From: Rhabdornis inornatus
Lineage: Eukaryota > Chordata > Aves > Passeriformes > Rhabdornithidae
Direction of reading: 5' to 3'
Assembly: GCA_013397075.1 (NCBI GenBank)
Contig: VWZS01010162.1
Location: 287,372 to 351,371, forward strand
Length of the DNA: 64,000 bases
Below the pieces are notes generated by a model. It was not told where the DNA came from. It did not search any database and saw nothing but the letters and a program-made list of their open reading frames with translations. The first letter of the stretch is position 1. Every line of letters starts with the position of its first letter. Positions 48,079 to 61,105 of this stretch are shown here, piece by piece. The position numbers and the translations under genes are program-made.

Positions 48079-51000
48079 TTTGGCTTCACTCCAGTTGCAC
48101 TGAAGCAACTCTGTCATTCCACACAATAAAATCTCGCTTTTTTTGACCCTTATCTTCCTTTATTTTAAACAAATTCTTGTATTCTATAAGCCTCATTGAA
48201 TAGTAGTTGCTTGAATACTAGAGCAAAATTAATATAATATTTTTGCAAAATGTCTGGTAGTCTGAAGCCCATTACTCTATTCTATTAATGACAGTAAATA
48301 TAACTCAGTTATATCGCATGCTCATCATGAATAGAAGGCACTGTTTAATAAGGATGAAAACATTAAAACATATCTCAATACATAGGAAGACTTTCTTAAT
48401 AATGTCTCCACATAATTACTTCAGTGTTCTTACCTTTTAGTTTGGAATAGAAAGTTTTACCCTACTTCTCCTTTCTCATAAGTACCTTTTTCTTATTTCA
48501 ATTGCATTTGAATGGAGGGATTTACATGTTGTTAATTTGTCCCTTGACTATTTTTTTTAAGCTTCTTGATTCTCCCAGTAATGAATGGCAGGGGTACAAA
48601 TTGGCAGAGGTTTGAGAATCTTCTTCCAAATATTGGAGCTTTTGCAATGAGAGAATATAATCAAATAACACCCTCAGGGCACAATGTTCAAAACTTCTTT
48701 TGCTAGCATTATACATTAATTTACTCTTTAATTAAAAACTTGGAGTGTGAGAAGGAAATTATATGATTGGTAACATATGATGGAAATGAAGTATGAAAAA
48801 TTTTCTCTGGATCAATACTGCTTATATATGAAAATCTGGTATTATAACCATTCCTTAGTCTGGATTCTGCAGCTGCAGGCTGATTAAAACTCAGCAGGAA
48901 GAGCTATAATAAACAAATACCACCTGCTGCAAGAACAGGTGTTTGTGTCTTCATTTAGAAACCAAAGTAAAACACAAGATGCCAAGGGGCTGAAGTAGAT
49001 CGGTATTTGGATTGACATAATTTGTTACTACTTGTCCTTGAACTTAAAAGCATATTATTCTGCTTTCAAGACTCCTTGATAGTGATTCAACACTAGTTTC
49101 TAGTAATTAAGAATCTCTCTGACTTCTTTGTTCGACTACCTATTCTCAATATTATGTGCATTCACTGAAAATATTTGTTTCTCCAGTCAGTGGTGTATAG
49201 CATGTTTTTGACTAAGAACATTCTATGCACAAAAATAAGCAAAACGAGCATTTGATATTTTATTTAATTTCACTAATCTCATCAGTGTTTTATTTGACAT
49301 TTTTAGTCCAAACAAATCAATACAGTCATTGGAATTTATCATGATCGATCTGTTCCTCAATGGATTTAATACATGTTTATAAAAGAAGATTTGCATTTAT
49401 AAAAAAGTACAAACCATTCTGTTTCTGATATTTATCTCAGTGACACTTCTGATGCAGAGAAAGCAGATGAGTATCTTTACCAATAAATCTGAGTGTCTGT
49501 TCAATGTGTCTTTCAGTGTGCAACTTCTCAGTGGTGACTTTCATATGCAGAATTTTTTCTTCACTGTAACAGCACTTAAGCAATAATAATCAGAATAACT
49601 GTCTAGATAAAAGCATAAACTGACATGCTATGCAATTGTTCGTGTAAACAAAACATAGTAGAGCACACAGAAATTATTGTGATATACTTTTAGCTTAATC
49701 CAGAATCAACTGGAGTAAATAGATTGGTCCTGTACCAGGAAAGTTACTTGCATGTTGTAACAAGTCTCAAGGTACTTGGCAAAGAGATTTTACTTTTGTC
49801 TGTAGTTTACAGTGGATGACTTTAAGATAGTGCATAGTAGCAGATAAAACAACCAGCAGGCAGAGACCTCCAAGGTAACAAAGTTTTGGAGAGCTTCATT
49901 TTTTTTCTCTTTTGCAAGAGATTTTACACATAAATAAGTGCTGAAATCCCATAATACTTAAAGCGGATATGAAGAGTTATTACTGGGAATACAAGCAATA
50001 TCACAAAGTCATTTAAAATCTGCACACTGCCAGAAGTATGGATTATAAAAAGGAGACGCTGAGAACTGGAAAGCTTTTGGGAAGATTTAGCATATTTAAG
50101 ATGTAAAAATTAGTTTGCTGATTTATTTAGGGAGCCTGCATGGGTTGAACAGGAGCTAGAGCAGCATGCTGCCAAAGGTAGGATTACCTGGGGTTTTTTT
50201 GTTTGTTTTTGAATTTCTGACAGTTCAAATACTTAATAATCTTGGAAGTAAGTGATGTTTAAATCATTCTTCAATATCCTATAAGAGAGAGCAAAAAACC
50301 TGTTATTTGCTACAATGGCCATAAGCGTGTTGTAAACAAGGTGACTGCATCTCTTTTATGTTATTGGACTTTGCAGGATAAAACTTATTTCTTTCAAGAG
50401 GAGGCCACAAGCAAATCTCATTATGTCTGTAAAACTGACTTGCACTAATATTAAAAATGTCTGGAACTTTTTTAAAATCATGTTTGCTATATTAAATATA
50501 ATGAAGTATTAAAATGAGATTTAATATAGGTGAGCATACATTTTCTAAGAGAACTAAATATGACTTTTAATTCTGCTCTCAAAAGCCTACACTTTAGTGC
50601 TACAGATTTTTTTGGAATTAAATTACTATTATAGTTGAATCAGTAATATAAATATATTTTTTAACATAATTGCATACAAGTATGAATCAAAGAGCTGGGA
50701 AAGACCTTATATACATTTTGAAAATGAGTGCAGAAGAAAAGATAATTTAAATGGCTCTGTTATAGATTATAGGATGTAGCTAAATTAAGTGAATATTCAA
50801 ATATATATGGAAACATAAGCTATAATAATGAGCGCTTGAGAAGTCAAACTACATGTGGAGTTTAACAAAAGGAAAATTAAGAGAAATCTCAATTAGCCTG
50901 TAGACTCATAAAAACAAAACAGATCTGACAACTATTCTGTGGGTAAAAGCTTAAAATAAATGGGGCACAAATATTAATGAAATTTTTAGTTTAGGGGAAG

Positions 51001-53992
51001 ATACCTCTTGGCTGTCATAGTTAACTGGGTTTTTTTATATATATAAAACTTTCAGAATTACATGCAAATTTATTGCAGAATTTGAGTTAGATCAGCACCT
51101 TCTTAATATACACTATAGAACTAACTGTAACTCTATAGAACTTTGAAATAATTTATTAGAAAATGAAGCTGCTATGGAATTGGAAAACTATATAAATAAG
51201 TAGAGCAGTGAACCAAACCATCAACTACTCAAAACCATCAAGACCAAAAGTTTGCCCATACTGGGGATACTTCTGTTATAAAATCTGTCGTTTAACATTT
51301 AGAAATAGTCCTGCGTTTTCTTACTTCCCATTCATTCAGGCTGAGGCTTACAAAACTGATCTTATTTTTTCCTTCAGTATCACATGGAGCACCTATCACA
51401 CCTCATACTTATTATTTCCCTTTTGTTTCAAAATATATGAGCTAACTAATGCATAACTGATATGCTAGTTTGTTTGAGCTTTTTTCGAAATGGTCTTAAA
51501 CATGAAAGCATTTGCTGTTGGGAAGTGTTCAAAACTTAGACAGCCTAGAAATGTAGCATTGCATATATGTCACATTCAGGCAGTGGGACACTGTGAAAGT
51601 ACATGACAAAGGGTAAATAGACATGAAGTGATGTGGTGAAGGCTCCAGCCCCAAACTGATCACAAACAATCAAAGGTCATCTTTGCCTACATTGATTTTT
51701 GTTTACACATATAATTTCTTATTTTACCTCATAGCTGACAGTTTTGGGACAAGCCAGGGTGAACTTTTCTGCTTGATTTTATCTGCAGTGATGTAATTGG
51801 ACTAGGCTATAAAGGTTTCTTATGAAACTAGCTGCATAAATATATGCAACTACCCATATGTGTAATGTCTTGACTAGTTAACTGGCTTCTTTTCATTAGA
51901 AAAGCTGTAGCAAATTTTATTTTAGACATTGACATGGTATGAACTCTGCCCTAAATCACTGCTCAAATAAAGGATTTCAGGTATGGACAGGTGAATTCAA
52001 GATTCAAGAGCTGGAATAAAAGGAAGTAATAGATACACATTTTATATTATGTAATTTTTGCTGACTTCACATATTTGTAGCATATTTGAGGCTGAAAAGT
52101 AGTGAGTGAGAGAGAGCCTGATGAAAACTGTGACAGCTGCTAATTGTTGTTGGATATAAAGCAAGTAAGAGATTGGCCTCAGGCTACTTGACTAGCAAGG
52201 GCAGTATCATCTTGTCCTGATGTTCTTGTTTATAATGCAACAGAGACAGTTGCCTGATGTGGGGTGATATCAACACACCACATGTGGCCCTCAGACACCA
52301 TGATAAAGGCTGAGCCCAACATGGAACGGTTTCACACAGAGACCAGGCAGGAATCCAGCAGTCAGCATGAGTGCCCTGAGCCCCTGGATCTGTACTGTCA
52401 GTCAAACCTGGACTGGAAGAGCAGGCATGTGGCTGTAGGATATAGTATGTGCTATGTAGGATTAACCCACCTGCCTAGATATTGCTATCCATCACTATAC
52501 TAAAAACGTTTAATAAATAACTCTAGGTTATGTCAGAATGATGATGTGGTTCTATTCTCAGAGGCACTGCAACCGATTACCTCATTACAAAATTAATTCC
52601 TCTTTAAATAGAAAATGTGTTGGTAAAAGTGTTTTCTTGTGTGTCATGATTCTTCTCTTCAAGAGAATGTGGAGCATTAGGGTTTGAAAATAACCACAAG
52701 CAAACAAAAAAACCCACAAATCAAATCAAATCCTGCTTCTACACCAGAAAAAAAAAAAAGGATAAAACTCATTGTTTCAAAGAAAGTACTGATAGGTAGG
52801 CAGCAGACACAGAATTGTCTTCTAGAAAGAAATATGTTTCCTTATTCTTGCTACACAATTTAACATACCGGTCCACATCTAAAACAAAATCCTACAAAAA
52901 TCTGTTCAATTCTTATTTTTTTTTATTTTCACAGGACTGTGAAAGAGATGTACATGAACTCCCAAGATGTTACAAGTTCAAGATTTTATTTTTTTTTAAT
53001 TGATAAATCATACAAAAGATGGAGAGTGGTTCAGGGAATGCTTCTCCATTTAATTTTGGGCTTCTTTTCTATACTTTGTTGTTCTGGAAGCCTTCATGTA
53101 ATAGGTTTATTTAAAAGGAAAATCAGTGAACCTCTTTCAGTGCTTTCAAAAGCCCACAATGATAATGAATATCAGGCAAAGGTTTTCTGAAAGAGTTTTC
53201 AGATTCTTCAGATTTTCTGGAAAGTATTCTTTATATTCTTCTTTAACTGAGTTTATTAAATAGCTCTTAGTCACAAATTGTTCCCTATGACTTTGATGTC
53301 AAATGCACTGCTTATTTTGGAAATGCCTGCAGTGTTGCTGGGATATGATGTACGTTCCGTTAGTAGCTGTTCCCCCCCACCTTCTCTGAATTATTTGAGA
53401 CAGAGTAAAAAATAAATTATTATTGAAGTATATGTTATTATTCAAGGCAGTGAATCCTGTTTTCCTATCTTCCTATGGAAAGCAGATTTTGCCTGCTTCA
53501 CTGGGTTTAAAAGAAAAAAGTCAGGAAAGCTGCTAAAGCCCTGAAATGATCATATAGTATGTACATGAATCAAATTTAGAATCTATTTCTCAATTATTAA
53601 TATTTCATTTTTTCAGAACTTGTGTTCATATTGATTTTATTCTGTGGTTCCTTAAGTCCTACTCAATTCATCAGTGCACACAGTGTGGATCTTTATACTC
53701 CTACACATTTCCTCTAAAGCTAACGAAGAAATCCTGGATATAGAAGTCTGAATTCATAATTTTGTTTTAAAACTTTATTCAAACATGCACTTTTGCAGGC
53801 TACATGCTATGGATCTTTGAAGTCTTCAATTTATGAGTCTAAGAATTCATTTATTGAGAGGTATTTTCACCAAGTTTTCTTATGGGACACAGTGAATGGA
53901 TTAACAAACAGAAGTGTTCAAATGTTTGCTGGGAGATTCTGTTGTTTTTGTAGTTTGGTACACTAATGTCTGCCACATCCTTATGCACACAA
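48079..53992. other. Unassigned AT-rich DNA, longest repeat-free stretch
   Basis: About 5.9 kb without a recognised CR1 or LTR. A GC-richer patch at 52,180-52,480 carries a 79-codon + frame (52,264-52,503) of no known family. At 52,915-52,935 a pyrimidine-rich run ending CACAG precedes an 18-codon open stretch; this resembles a splice acceptor, but no matching donor or family was found. Long repeat-poor intervals in birds sometimes hold conserved regulatory DNA, which I cannot test here. Confidence 0.5.
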
Positions 53993-54293
53993 TGTGGCTG
54001 GGATTAAGTTAATTTTCTTCATACCAGCCTCTATGATAATGAGTTTTGGATTTTTGGCTTAAACAGTGTTAGTTAAATTTCAGTAATTTGGCTATAGTTG
54101 AGTAGTTCTTGCTAAATGTGCTCTCTCCCTACTCTGCCCTAGTCCCCAGCCAAAGCAAGTAAGGTGGGGTTGGGCAAGGGGTGGAAGGAGACACAGCTGG
54201 GACAGCTGACCCAGATTGGCATTCCATACCAGATGATGTCAAGCTCAGCAATAAATCCTGGGGGAAAGAGCAAGAAAAAGGAGTGAGTGAGCA
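53993..54293 (+). mobile_element. LTR family A, U3 half
   Basis: Starts TGTGGCTGGGATTAAGTTAA with TTTTCTTCATACCAGCC. It continues through GGGCAAGGGGTGGAAGGAG, ACACAGCTGGGACAGCTGAC and GGCATTCCATACCAGATGATG, then CTCAGCAATAAATCCTGGGG (promoter-proximal). It is lost after GAGTGAGTGAGCACC, so R and U5 are missing. The 78-codon frame beginning at 54,181 is LTR sequence. Confidence 0.85.
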
Positions 54294-56136
54294 CCTGTAT
54301 AGGCATTTAAAACTGATTATTTTAATTTTAAATCTCGAAAATAATTTAAAAATAAAATTTAGGCAAATTCTTTTGAAATGTGTCCCCTTTCTCTTTGATT
54401 TTAAATTGTCTTTTTAAAGAAATAAAAACATCAAACAGGAACCTAGAAACAGTATTTGCAATTCTATGTTTTTTTCACAATCATGTTAGTTCTGATTTCT
54501 TATTTGAAATAGTGATCTTAAAAGTATTCTATTTCATATTCATATTAACTCATTTTCCATAGTTTACAGAAAAGTTTTGAAAGTAATTCAAGAAGAAATT
54601 ACTCAAATAATTGTTTTATGATATATAACTGTGATGAAACATAGAGTTGAAAGTCTTTTTCTTATCTCTATCCTCCAAAGTCCTCCAAACAAAAATGCGG
54701 CTAAAAGAAAAGCTTAACAACCTAAAAGTTTTACATGATGGTGCCAGGCTTTTACCTATATGTCTGTCTTCTACAGCATCTTATAAATGGTCAGTTCTGG
54801 TGCCAAGTGGATGGTAATAGCTATCAAAGGCCTCATATAGACCTGTAGACCATGATTTTTGAGAAATGAATGTTTCATATATTTTTATTCCACTTCATTT
54901 GTTTTCTGAAGCAAAAAGTCATGATCAATCACCCAGAGATATTGTAAATTAACAATCACATTTAGAGATATGAGTTTTTTCTCAGGCCAAAACCAAAAAA
55001 AAACCAAAAACCTTAGATAGTGGTGGAGTTATTATTCAAGGCAATTAACATGTATTGTATTCCCTATTTGTACACATTATTTTTGAAATAAATGACTGAA
55101 TGTTTTTCAAAGGAAATTTTTCAAGATCAGGAAAGCAGAATTGCAAGATCTTATAAATTATCACCTGCAGCAAAATGGAAAGCCATAACTAATGTATTAA
55201 AAGAGTAAAATAAAAAAGGTAAAACTGTTTACCAATTTTTCCTATATATTGTCTGAGAGCTGAAGAAGTGCACGACAGCCTATGAAGCATAACATTGGAG
55301 GGGAGGAAAACTTGATTTATTAAGCTTCCTTGTAGGACAAACCTACAGGGAAAACAGTAGACTAGGCAGTCCTAACTTATATGTAAACAGTTGAAAAATG
55401 ACTTGAAGCTCCTGCTGCCAAAAATGTCTTTGGAAACATTGTATCTTCAAAGCCTTTGGCCCAAATACTCCTGCAAAGTAGACTAGAAGCCCCTGGAGTT
55501 TTCTATAAACCTGTCTGCATACATGTGTGCCACTTCATTCAGCTAGCAGGTGGTTTGATCTCCACCTGAGCCACAGAGACTCAGAGATCTGAGCCTTTCC
55601 ATTGTCTCTTTTCTTGGTCAGCGATCAGCCAGGTAAAAATGTGAACAGAAACACAGGTGTTGGGAAGTGTGGCTCAGGTAGAGCTATTACTTCCCTTTAT
55701 TATTAACCTTTGCCTAGAGAATTTCAGATCACAGCAAAAGAACCATCTTCAGTCTAATGTCGACCTAGAATCCCTGTGTTAATAACACTAAGATGACATG
55801 GGTAGGTTGAATACCTACCAGTATGTTGTTAGTGTAGATACAAAGGGATGGATCAAGTTCCCATTACAGTCCTTGGAAAGTCTCAGATATTTCTGTGGAT
55901 GGTAATGCATACCAATAGTACATACATCAAATTACACCAAAAGCAGTCTCCGATGGAGTACCAAATCTCCAACAAATGGAAAATATTGGCACTTAAAAGT
56001 AAATTGTTTCCCACAAGCAGGATTCATTCATTAAAATTATCAAATACTATCAGCATTATGAAGAAGCAGAATCAATTTACAGGACATAATTTCTTTATTA
56101 TATCTAGAACCATATTAAGCTTAACAGCACTCACCA
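54294..56136. other. Unassigned AT-rich DNA
   Basis: No element is recognised. A 98-codon + frame at 55,848-56,144 has no family character and runs into the CR1 that follows. Confidence 0.5.
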
Positions 56137-56402
56137 TAGAATAATAGAATGGTTTGGGTTGGAAGGGATCTTAAAGATCTCATTTCCAGCGCCCTGCCAC
56201 AAGAAGGGATGCCACTCATTAGCTCACGTTTCCCAGGGCCCCACCATACCTGGCTTTTAACAATTCCAGGGAAGCAGCATTCTCACCATCTCTGGGAAGC
56301 GTGTTCCAGTGTGTCACCACCCTCACACTAAAGAATTTCCTTGTAACACCATATCTAAATAGAGCTTCTTCTAGCTTAAAACCATTCCCCCTTGTCCAAG
56401 GA
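56137..56402 (-). mobile_element. CR1 LINE, 3' end fragment (left arm of inverted pair)
   Basis: Reversed CR1 3' end: ACCATAGAATAATAGAATGG, TTTGGGTTGGAAGGGATC, CTCTGGGAAGCGTGTTCCAG and TCACACTAAAGAATTTCC, ending near CATTCCCCCTTGTCC. About 265 bp. A + strand CR1 follows 300 bp later, with the 5' ends facing each other. Confidence 0.95.
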
Positions 56403-56699
56403 CTTAAAAATTAATTTCAACAAAAGTTTGCTTTACACTGGGGATCATCATCTGGAAACAGAAGAGACAAGATGTCTGGGAAATTGTATCACGACTATAG
56501 GCTAACAATGTGATGGAGTTATAAAAAGAAAAATCTATTTATCCTAGGTGATATCAGAATATTTCCTGCAGTCAAAATCCCTCTTTCTACATGATAAATC
56601 TATAAGAGCTTTCAGAGGTTATTTCCAGCAAATGTTTTCCAGGAGTAACTTCTGCTTCAACCATGTCTAGATTTCATTTAGTTTCCAAATGGAATGTTA
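56403..56699. other. Spacer between the two CR1 arms
   Basis: About 300 bp of AT-rich unassigned sequence between the facing 5' ends of two CR1 fragments. Confidence 0.6.
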
Positions 56700-57262
56700 T
56701 GCCAGCAATGTGTCCTTGCTGCAAAGAAGGCTAACAGTATCCTGTTGTACATTTGGAGTGTTCAGCAGATCAAGGGTGGTGGGAGAGCAGCCCTGGTGAG
56801 ATGCATCCAGAGTGCTGAGTCCAGGTCTGGACCACTAAGATGCTGAAGGGCCTGGAACATCTCTCCCCTGAAGAAAGGCTGAGAGAAGAGGAACTGTTTA
56901 GCCCAGAAAGGAGAAAGCTCGGGGGGAAGTTTCATCAGTATATATCAATATGTGAAGGGGGGGTACCAATAAGGCAGAGACAGGCTCTTTTGAGTGATGT
57001 ACTGTAACAAGAGGCCATGGGCACAAGCTGAAACATGGGAGGCTCTGCCTGAATATCAGAAAACATTTTTTTGTTGTGGGGTGACTGAGCACTGGCAGTT
57101 TGCCCAGAGAGGTTTGGAGTCTCCACCCTAAGGAGATTTTCAGAAGGCATCTGGACATGTTCGTGGCTCTAGGAAACACTGCTTGAGCTGAAGGCATGGG
57201 CCAGATAATCTCCAGAAATTCCTTCCCAACTTAATAATTATGTGGTTGTGTGAGTTCTGTGA
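56700..57262 (+). mobile_element. CR1 LINE, 3' part with ORF2 end (right arm of inverted pair)
   Basis: Starts near GCCAGCAATGTGTCCTTGC (the Q-CALAAKKANG coding stretch). It then shows GCATCCAGAGTGCTGAGTCC, GGTCTGGACCACTAAGATGC and CTGAAGAAAGGCTGAGAGAAG, then ACAAGAGGCCATGGGCACAAG and TTTGCCCAGAGAGGTTTGGA. It ends in TTCCTTCCCAACTTAATAA and GAGTTCTGTGATC. The frames are broken; the 99-codon antisense frame here is an artefact. About 560 bp, 5'-truncated. Confidence 0.95.
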
Positions 57263-58977
57263 TCTTAAATGTAGACCCTTGTTCAGTGATCTTTGGGCAT
57301 GAATCTTTCTTGCTTTATTTTAAACAAATTTCTCTGCCTGGTATAGTTTAGAGTAGGCCTCTCCATGGCCTCAGTTTATTAACCCTTGACTGCCTAGCTT
57401 GAAATTAAAACTGGCCCTAAAAGCATTTCTCATGTCTGAAACTTTTAACTTCATTGTATATTCTGGTTCTTTTAATGAAAAAACCTTTTTATAAATCTAG
57501 CTACACATAATTCAGCTGCAGGCTGTTTTCTTAATTTTATATTTCTCTGACAAAATTCACCTGATGAGGCAAAACCCATATTTTTATTGACTGAAATTCT
57601 CAAAAATGTTGAGAACAAGCAACAAGCTTTCAAAGAAACATCTGTTCAGATGGAAATACCATTTTTTTCCTACCATCAAGCCCTTGCCTTTCTGCTCTGC
57701 TATTTTTTGCTTTGCTTTTTAGAGCTGATACTTTATTCATGAGAACTACAAATATGCTTTAAAGCAATTTAACATTTTGTTTTGAACTCCATTTCCTTAA
57801 ACTACTATTTCTGCAACTTTCTAGCAGGCTTCACTATGTTTTCTGAACAAAACTAAAATGATGAAAAATAATTCATCTGTCTGAAATGGATTTCCGGCTA
57901 ATTTTGTCATGTTTCTCTCTAATAAACAGTGAGAGAATGATACTCTGTGATAGTGATTTTGTAACTTCTGGGCTTATACCTATGAATGGTACTTGACACT
58001 TAAAAATTATTCAATTTCTTATGTTTTTAACTTATGTTTTTTTATTTTTGGGGGGAGTTGCTGTGGTTTTCTCAAGGTTTCAAAGGCAGAGGAGTTTGAT
58101 GGTACAAGAAAAACTTTTCAAGTTCTAATGTAATGCTACTGTATGAGCCTTGGTTTTTTTTTTAGGTCTTTGATATAGAAAAAATGCTTGTTCCATGATA
58201 CTTTGGAGACCAAAGCATTGCGGTAGTATGGGAGGGAATCAAAGTACTCTGTTGAATAAGTAGAAATATTTTTGAGCAGTTTATCTGCTTAGTTTTCCTT
58301 TCATATGAGGAAGTCATTTTGACAAGAAATTTCTTGTGTGTTGATTAATTCATATTGCAGTTCTAGGGAAAAAAAAATTCCATAAGTTATTCCATTAGCC
58401 TAACTTTTTGTTTAATTTTGCACTTAGCAATAACATTGCTTTTCCTAAGGGATTCCTGTAAAGGTACTTACCTACTGTGTCTGGCCTCTTTACACAAGTA
58501 CAGTACACATTTTTTTGATGCAAAATTTCTTGTTGGGATTGTTTTTAGCCCAGATTCTCCTTCAGGAGAATATAATGTTGAAATATGAATGACTTTCAAT
58601 AATTTTTTTCTTCTAGTACCAATTTTGTTATAAAATTCAATCTTCACTAAAAGGGTGGGATTTTTCCATAAGAAAATAGAGATATTGTTCTTCTGTAAAA
58701 TTTTATGCAAGTCTACTAGTTATGTTTGTTATGTTTATTCTATAAATTATGAGCTACAAAAATATATCAAAAAATTTGTCATCTATTAAGAATGGATACT
58801 GGGCGATCATGGAAACTAGAATTCTCTTTCAGCAAATAGTTTTAGAAAAGCCATTCTGGTGTGAGATTGGGGATAGAAAACTATTAGGCTCTGTAGATAA
58901 AGCTCTGTAAATTATTATTTTTTTAATTTTGTTTTTTGCAGTATTTATATACATAATAAAGTAGCCTTACTGTGATG
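57263..58977. other. Unassigned AT-rich DNA
   Basis: No gene or transposon is recognised; the longest frame is 80 codons (58,468-58,710, minus) and unassigned. Confidence 0.5.
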
Positions 58978-59056
58978 AAAAAAAAACCCAAAAAACAAAA
59001 AACCAAACCAAACCAAAAAACAAACAAAACAAAACAAAACCAAAAAAACAAAAACC

Positions 59057-59087
<31 letters not shown>

Positions 59088-59162
59088 CAAAACAAAACAA
59101 AAAAAAACAAAACAAACAAACAAAAAAAAAACCAACAAAAAAAAAAAAAAACCAAAAAAACA
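58978..59162 (+). repeat. A/C-rich low-complexity tract, (CAAAA)n-like
   Basis: About 185 bases of A with single or paired C; the regular core at 59,060-59,100 is ACAAA/CAAAA. The Lys/Asn/Gln-rich + frame and the Phe-rich minus frames (up to 105 codons) are translations of the repeat. Its complement resembles the T/G tract at 1810-1975. Confidence 0.95.
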
Positions 59163-61105
59163 CATGATAAAAGACCATCTATAAAGTTGAAAATGAACAG
59201 CTGAAGTGGAACATTTACAGAAACGAACAGGAAGACCTTTTCCTGGTTGCTATTTCTGCCTACTGCTACATCTAAGCCTAGCAAACATCTGTCTTTATAC
59301 CCTGCAATTTCAAAGGTCCTAAAGAAGTTTGGTTTAGCATGTGTATATAGTCCTCTTAACTGTGTGAGGAGCTAGGCACATGTTGTTGTAGGCCATTTGG
59401 TTCCTTTCACACTTGAATGGAACTGATTAGTCCAGTAATCATTTTAAAAACACACAATTGAAATGTTTCTTACTGCCTAGAGAACAGACTTTTCTGAACT
59501 GCTTAGAGAATAGTCTTCATAAAGAAATTCAGCTTGAAGTTAAATACAGATGATATTACAGTATCTGGAATAGGAAAAATGGATTCAGAAGGAAAGGAAG
59601 TAACTCCGTCAAGCCAGTGAAACAGAAAACATATGATCTAGTGTTTAGGGAATCCTTTGTGATGATGAAAATTTACATTCTATTTATGAACCTGATAGCA
59701 TACTATTCATTCCCATTTTATCCTAATACTCTCCATACAAGACATTATTTTAAATAAGTGTCAGAGTCAGAAGAGTGAGGTTAGACACATTCATTCTTTC
59801 CGTGCTCCATGAATCTAGATTCTTTTCCTTATATAACACTGCAAAGCTTTACAGGAAGAAAATGGAGAATTACTTTCTATTATTTTATTCAAAAGGTATA
59901 TTTATTCTTCTGGCAGTTATCCAGAAAAGTACACATTTTGTGTTGGAATATTCTTCAGCAGATTCAAAAGATTTAATCCATATTTTTGTATGATGCAATT
60001 ATACAAAAGGCTGTAAATACAGAAGTTCTAGTACTCCTGTGTAGTCATCAGCTTCTGTGAGGAACCCATGTGTGTAGAAATGAATCTCCTTGAGACCCAG
60101 TTTTCAGTTTTCAGTTGTCTCAACATTCTTATGAATATCTTGACTTTACAGAGTCATAGTGCCTACCCTCACTTGGGGTCTACTTTAAGACCAGAGTCAC
60201 AGCTCCAGATTGATTTAGATTTTCTTCTTTCTCTCTTCTTTTGAAGAAGACATATTTTCTACTTCTGGCAGTAGTAGCTTTACTCTTACAAGTAACACAA
60301 AAGCAAAATGATCAGCATTATAATACCAGTCACTAAACACTATGTTAAAAACCTTACCTTAATTAGAAGTGTTAAAGTAGTGTTACTCCCACTTAGTTGA
60401 CACTGTATTCACAACAGGAATTGTGGTTTGTTCCAATTCTGAGATAGTTTCAATTAAAGATTGCATACAAGCAAGGGTCTTTGAACATTTTTGGAACAGG
60501 TGTTTCAAACTGATCATGTTCTTACATATTTGGGCCTAAATATAGATCCTTATCTTGCTAGGTGTGCTTGACTGGAAGTTCTGTAGGATGGTTAATTTAC
60601 AATTTTAGTTTTCAGGGAAGATATTAATTTACTTCTGTGTAGCACCAGTCATGAATAGGTGATGACCAAATAAGAGTGTAAAGCTAACATAAAACAGAAT
60701 TTGTAATTGTGGTACATGAAAAAAGCCTGCACCTTGGCCACTGAACTTATGGGATTGTACCAGAAATGTAGAAGATTTGAGGGAATTCTTATGTTTTATT
60801 TCCTTTAGATTTTATAGAACCAGCATGACCCAGGGAACTTCCCTCCAGTAATTGCTCTTAAAATCACTCCATGAAATCACTACTCTTCTGTTCAACAGTT
60901 GTGGGTCAGGACCTAGTTATTTCTGGAAGTCTGAAAGGCTCTGAAATACAGTTTGCAGTATGTGAATCCAGCATGAGGTGGGAGTGAATTACAAATTTCT
61001 GCAGTATCCCAAAGTACTAGATTTTTTTTTTGTGAACATAGCATGATAATTACTCACCTGTAACTGCTGAAGTTCATATTACTACAGAGCTTGAACATGT
61101 GAGTC
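59163..61105. other. Unassigned AT-rich DNA
   Basis: No recognised element. A short triple repeat CAGTTTT lies near 60,099-60,115. Open frames are at most 72 codons. Confidence 0.5.

Noticed and set aside
52915..53003. Pyrimidine-rich CACAG followed by an open frame
   Set aside because: Looks like an acceptor site, but the peptide has no recognisable family and no donor partner was found.
48157..57330. CTTTATTTTAAACAAATT shared at about 48,157 and 57,312, both downstream of CR1 pieces
   Set aside because: Only 18 bases, AT-rich, and the flanks do not continue to match; likely chance.
58923..59284. Phe-rich minus-strand frames up to 105 codons and a Lys/Gln-rich + frame
   Set aside because: Translations of the A/C low-complexity tract.
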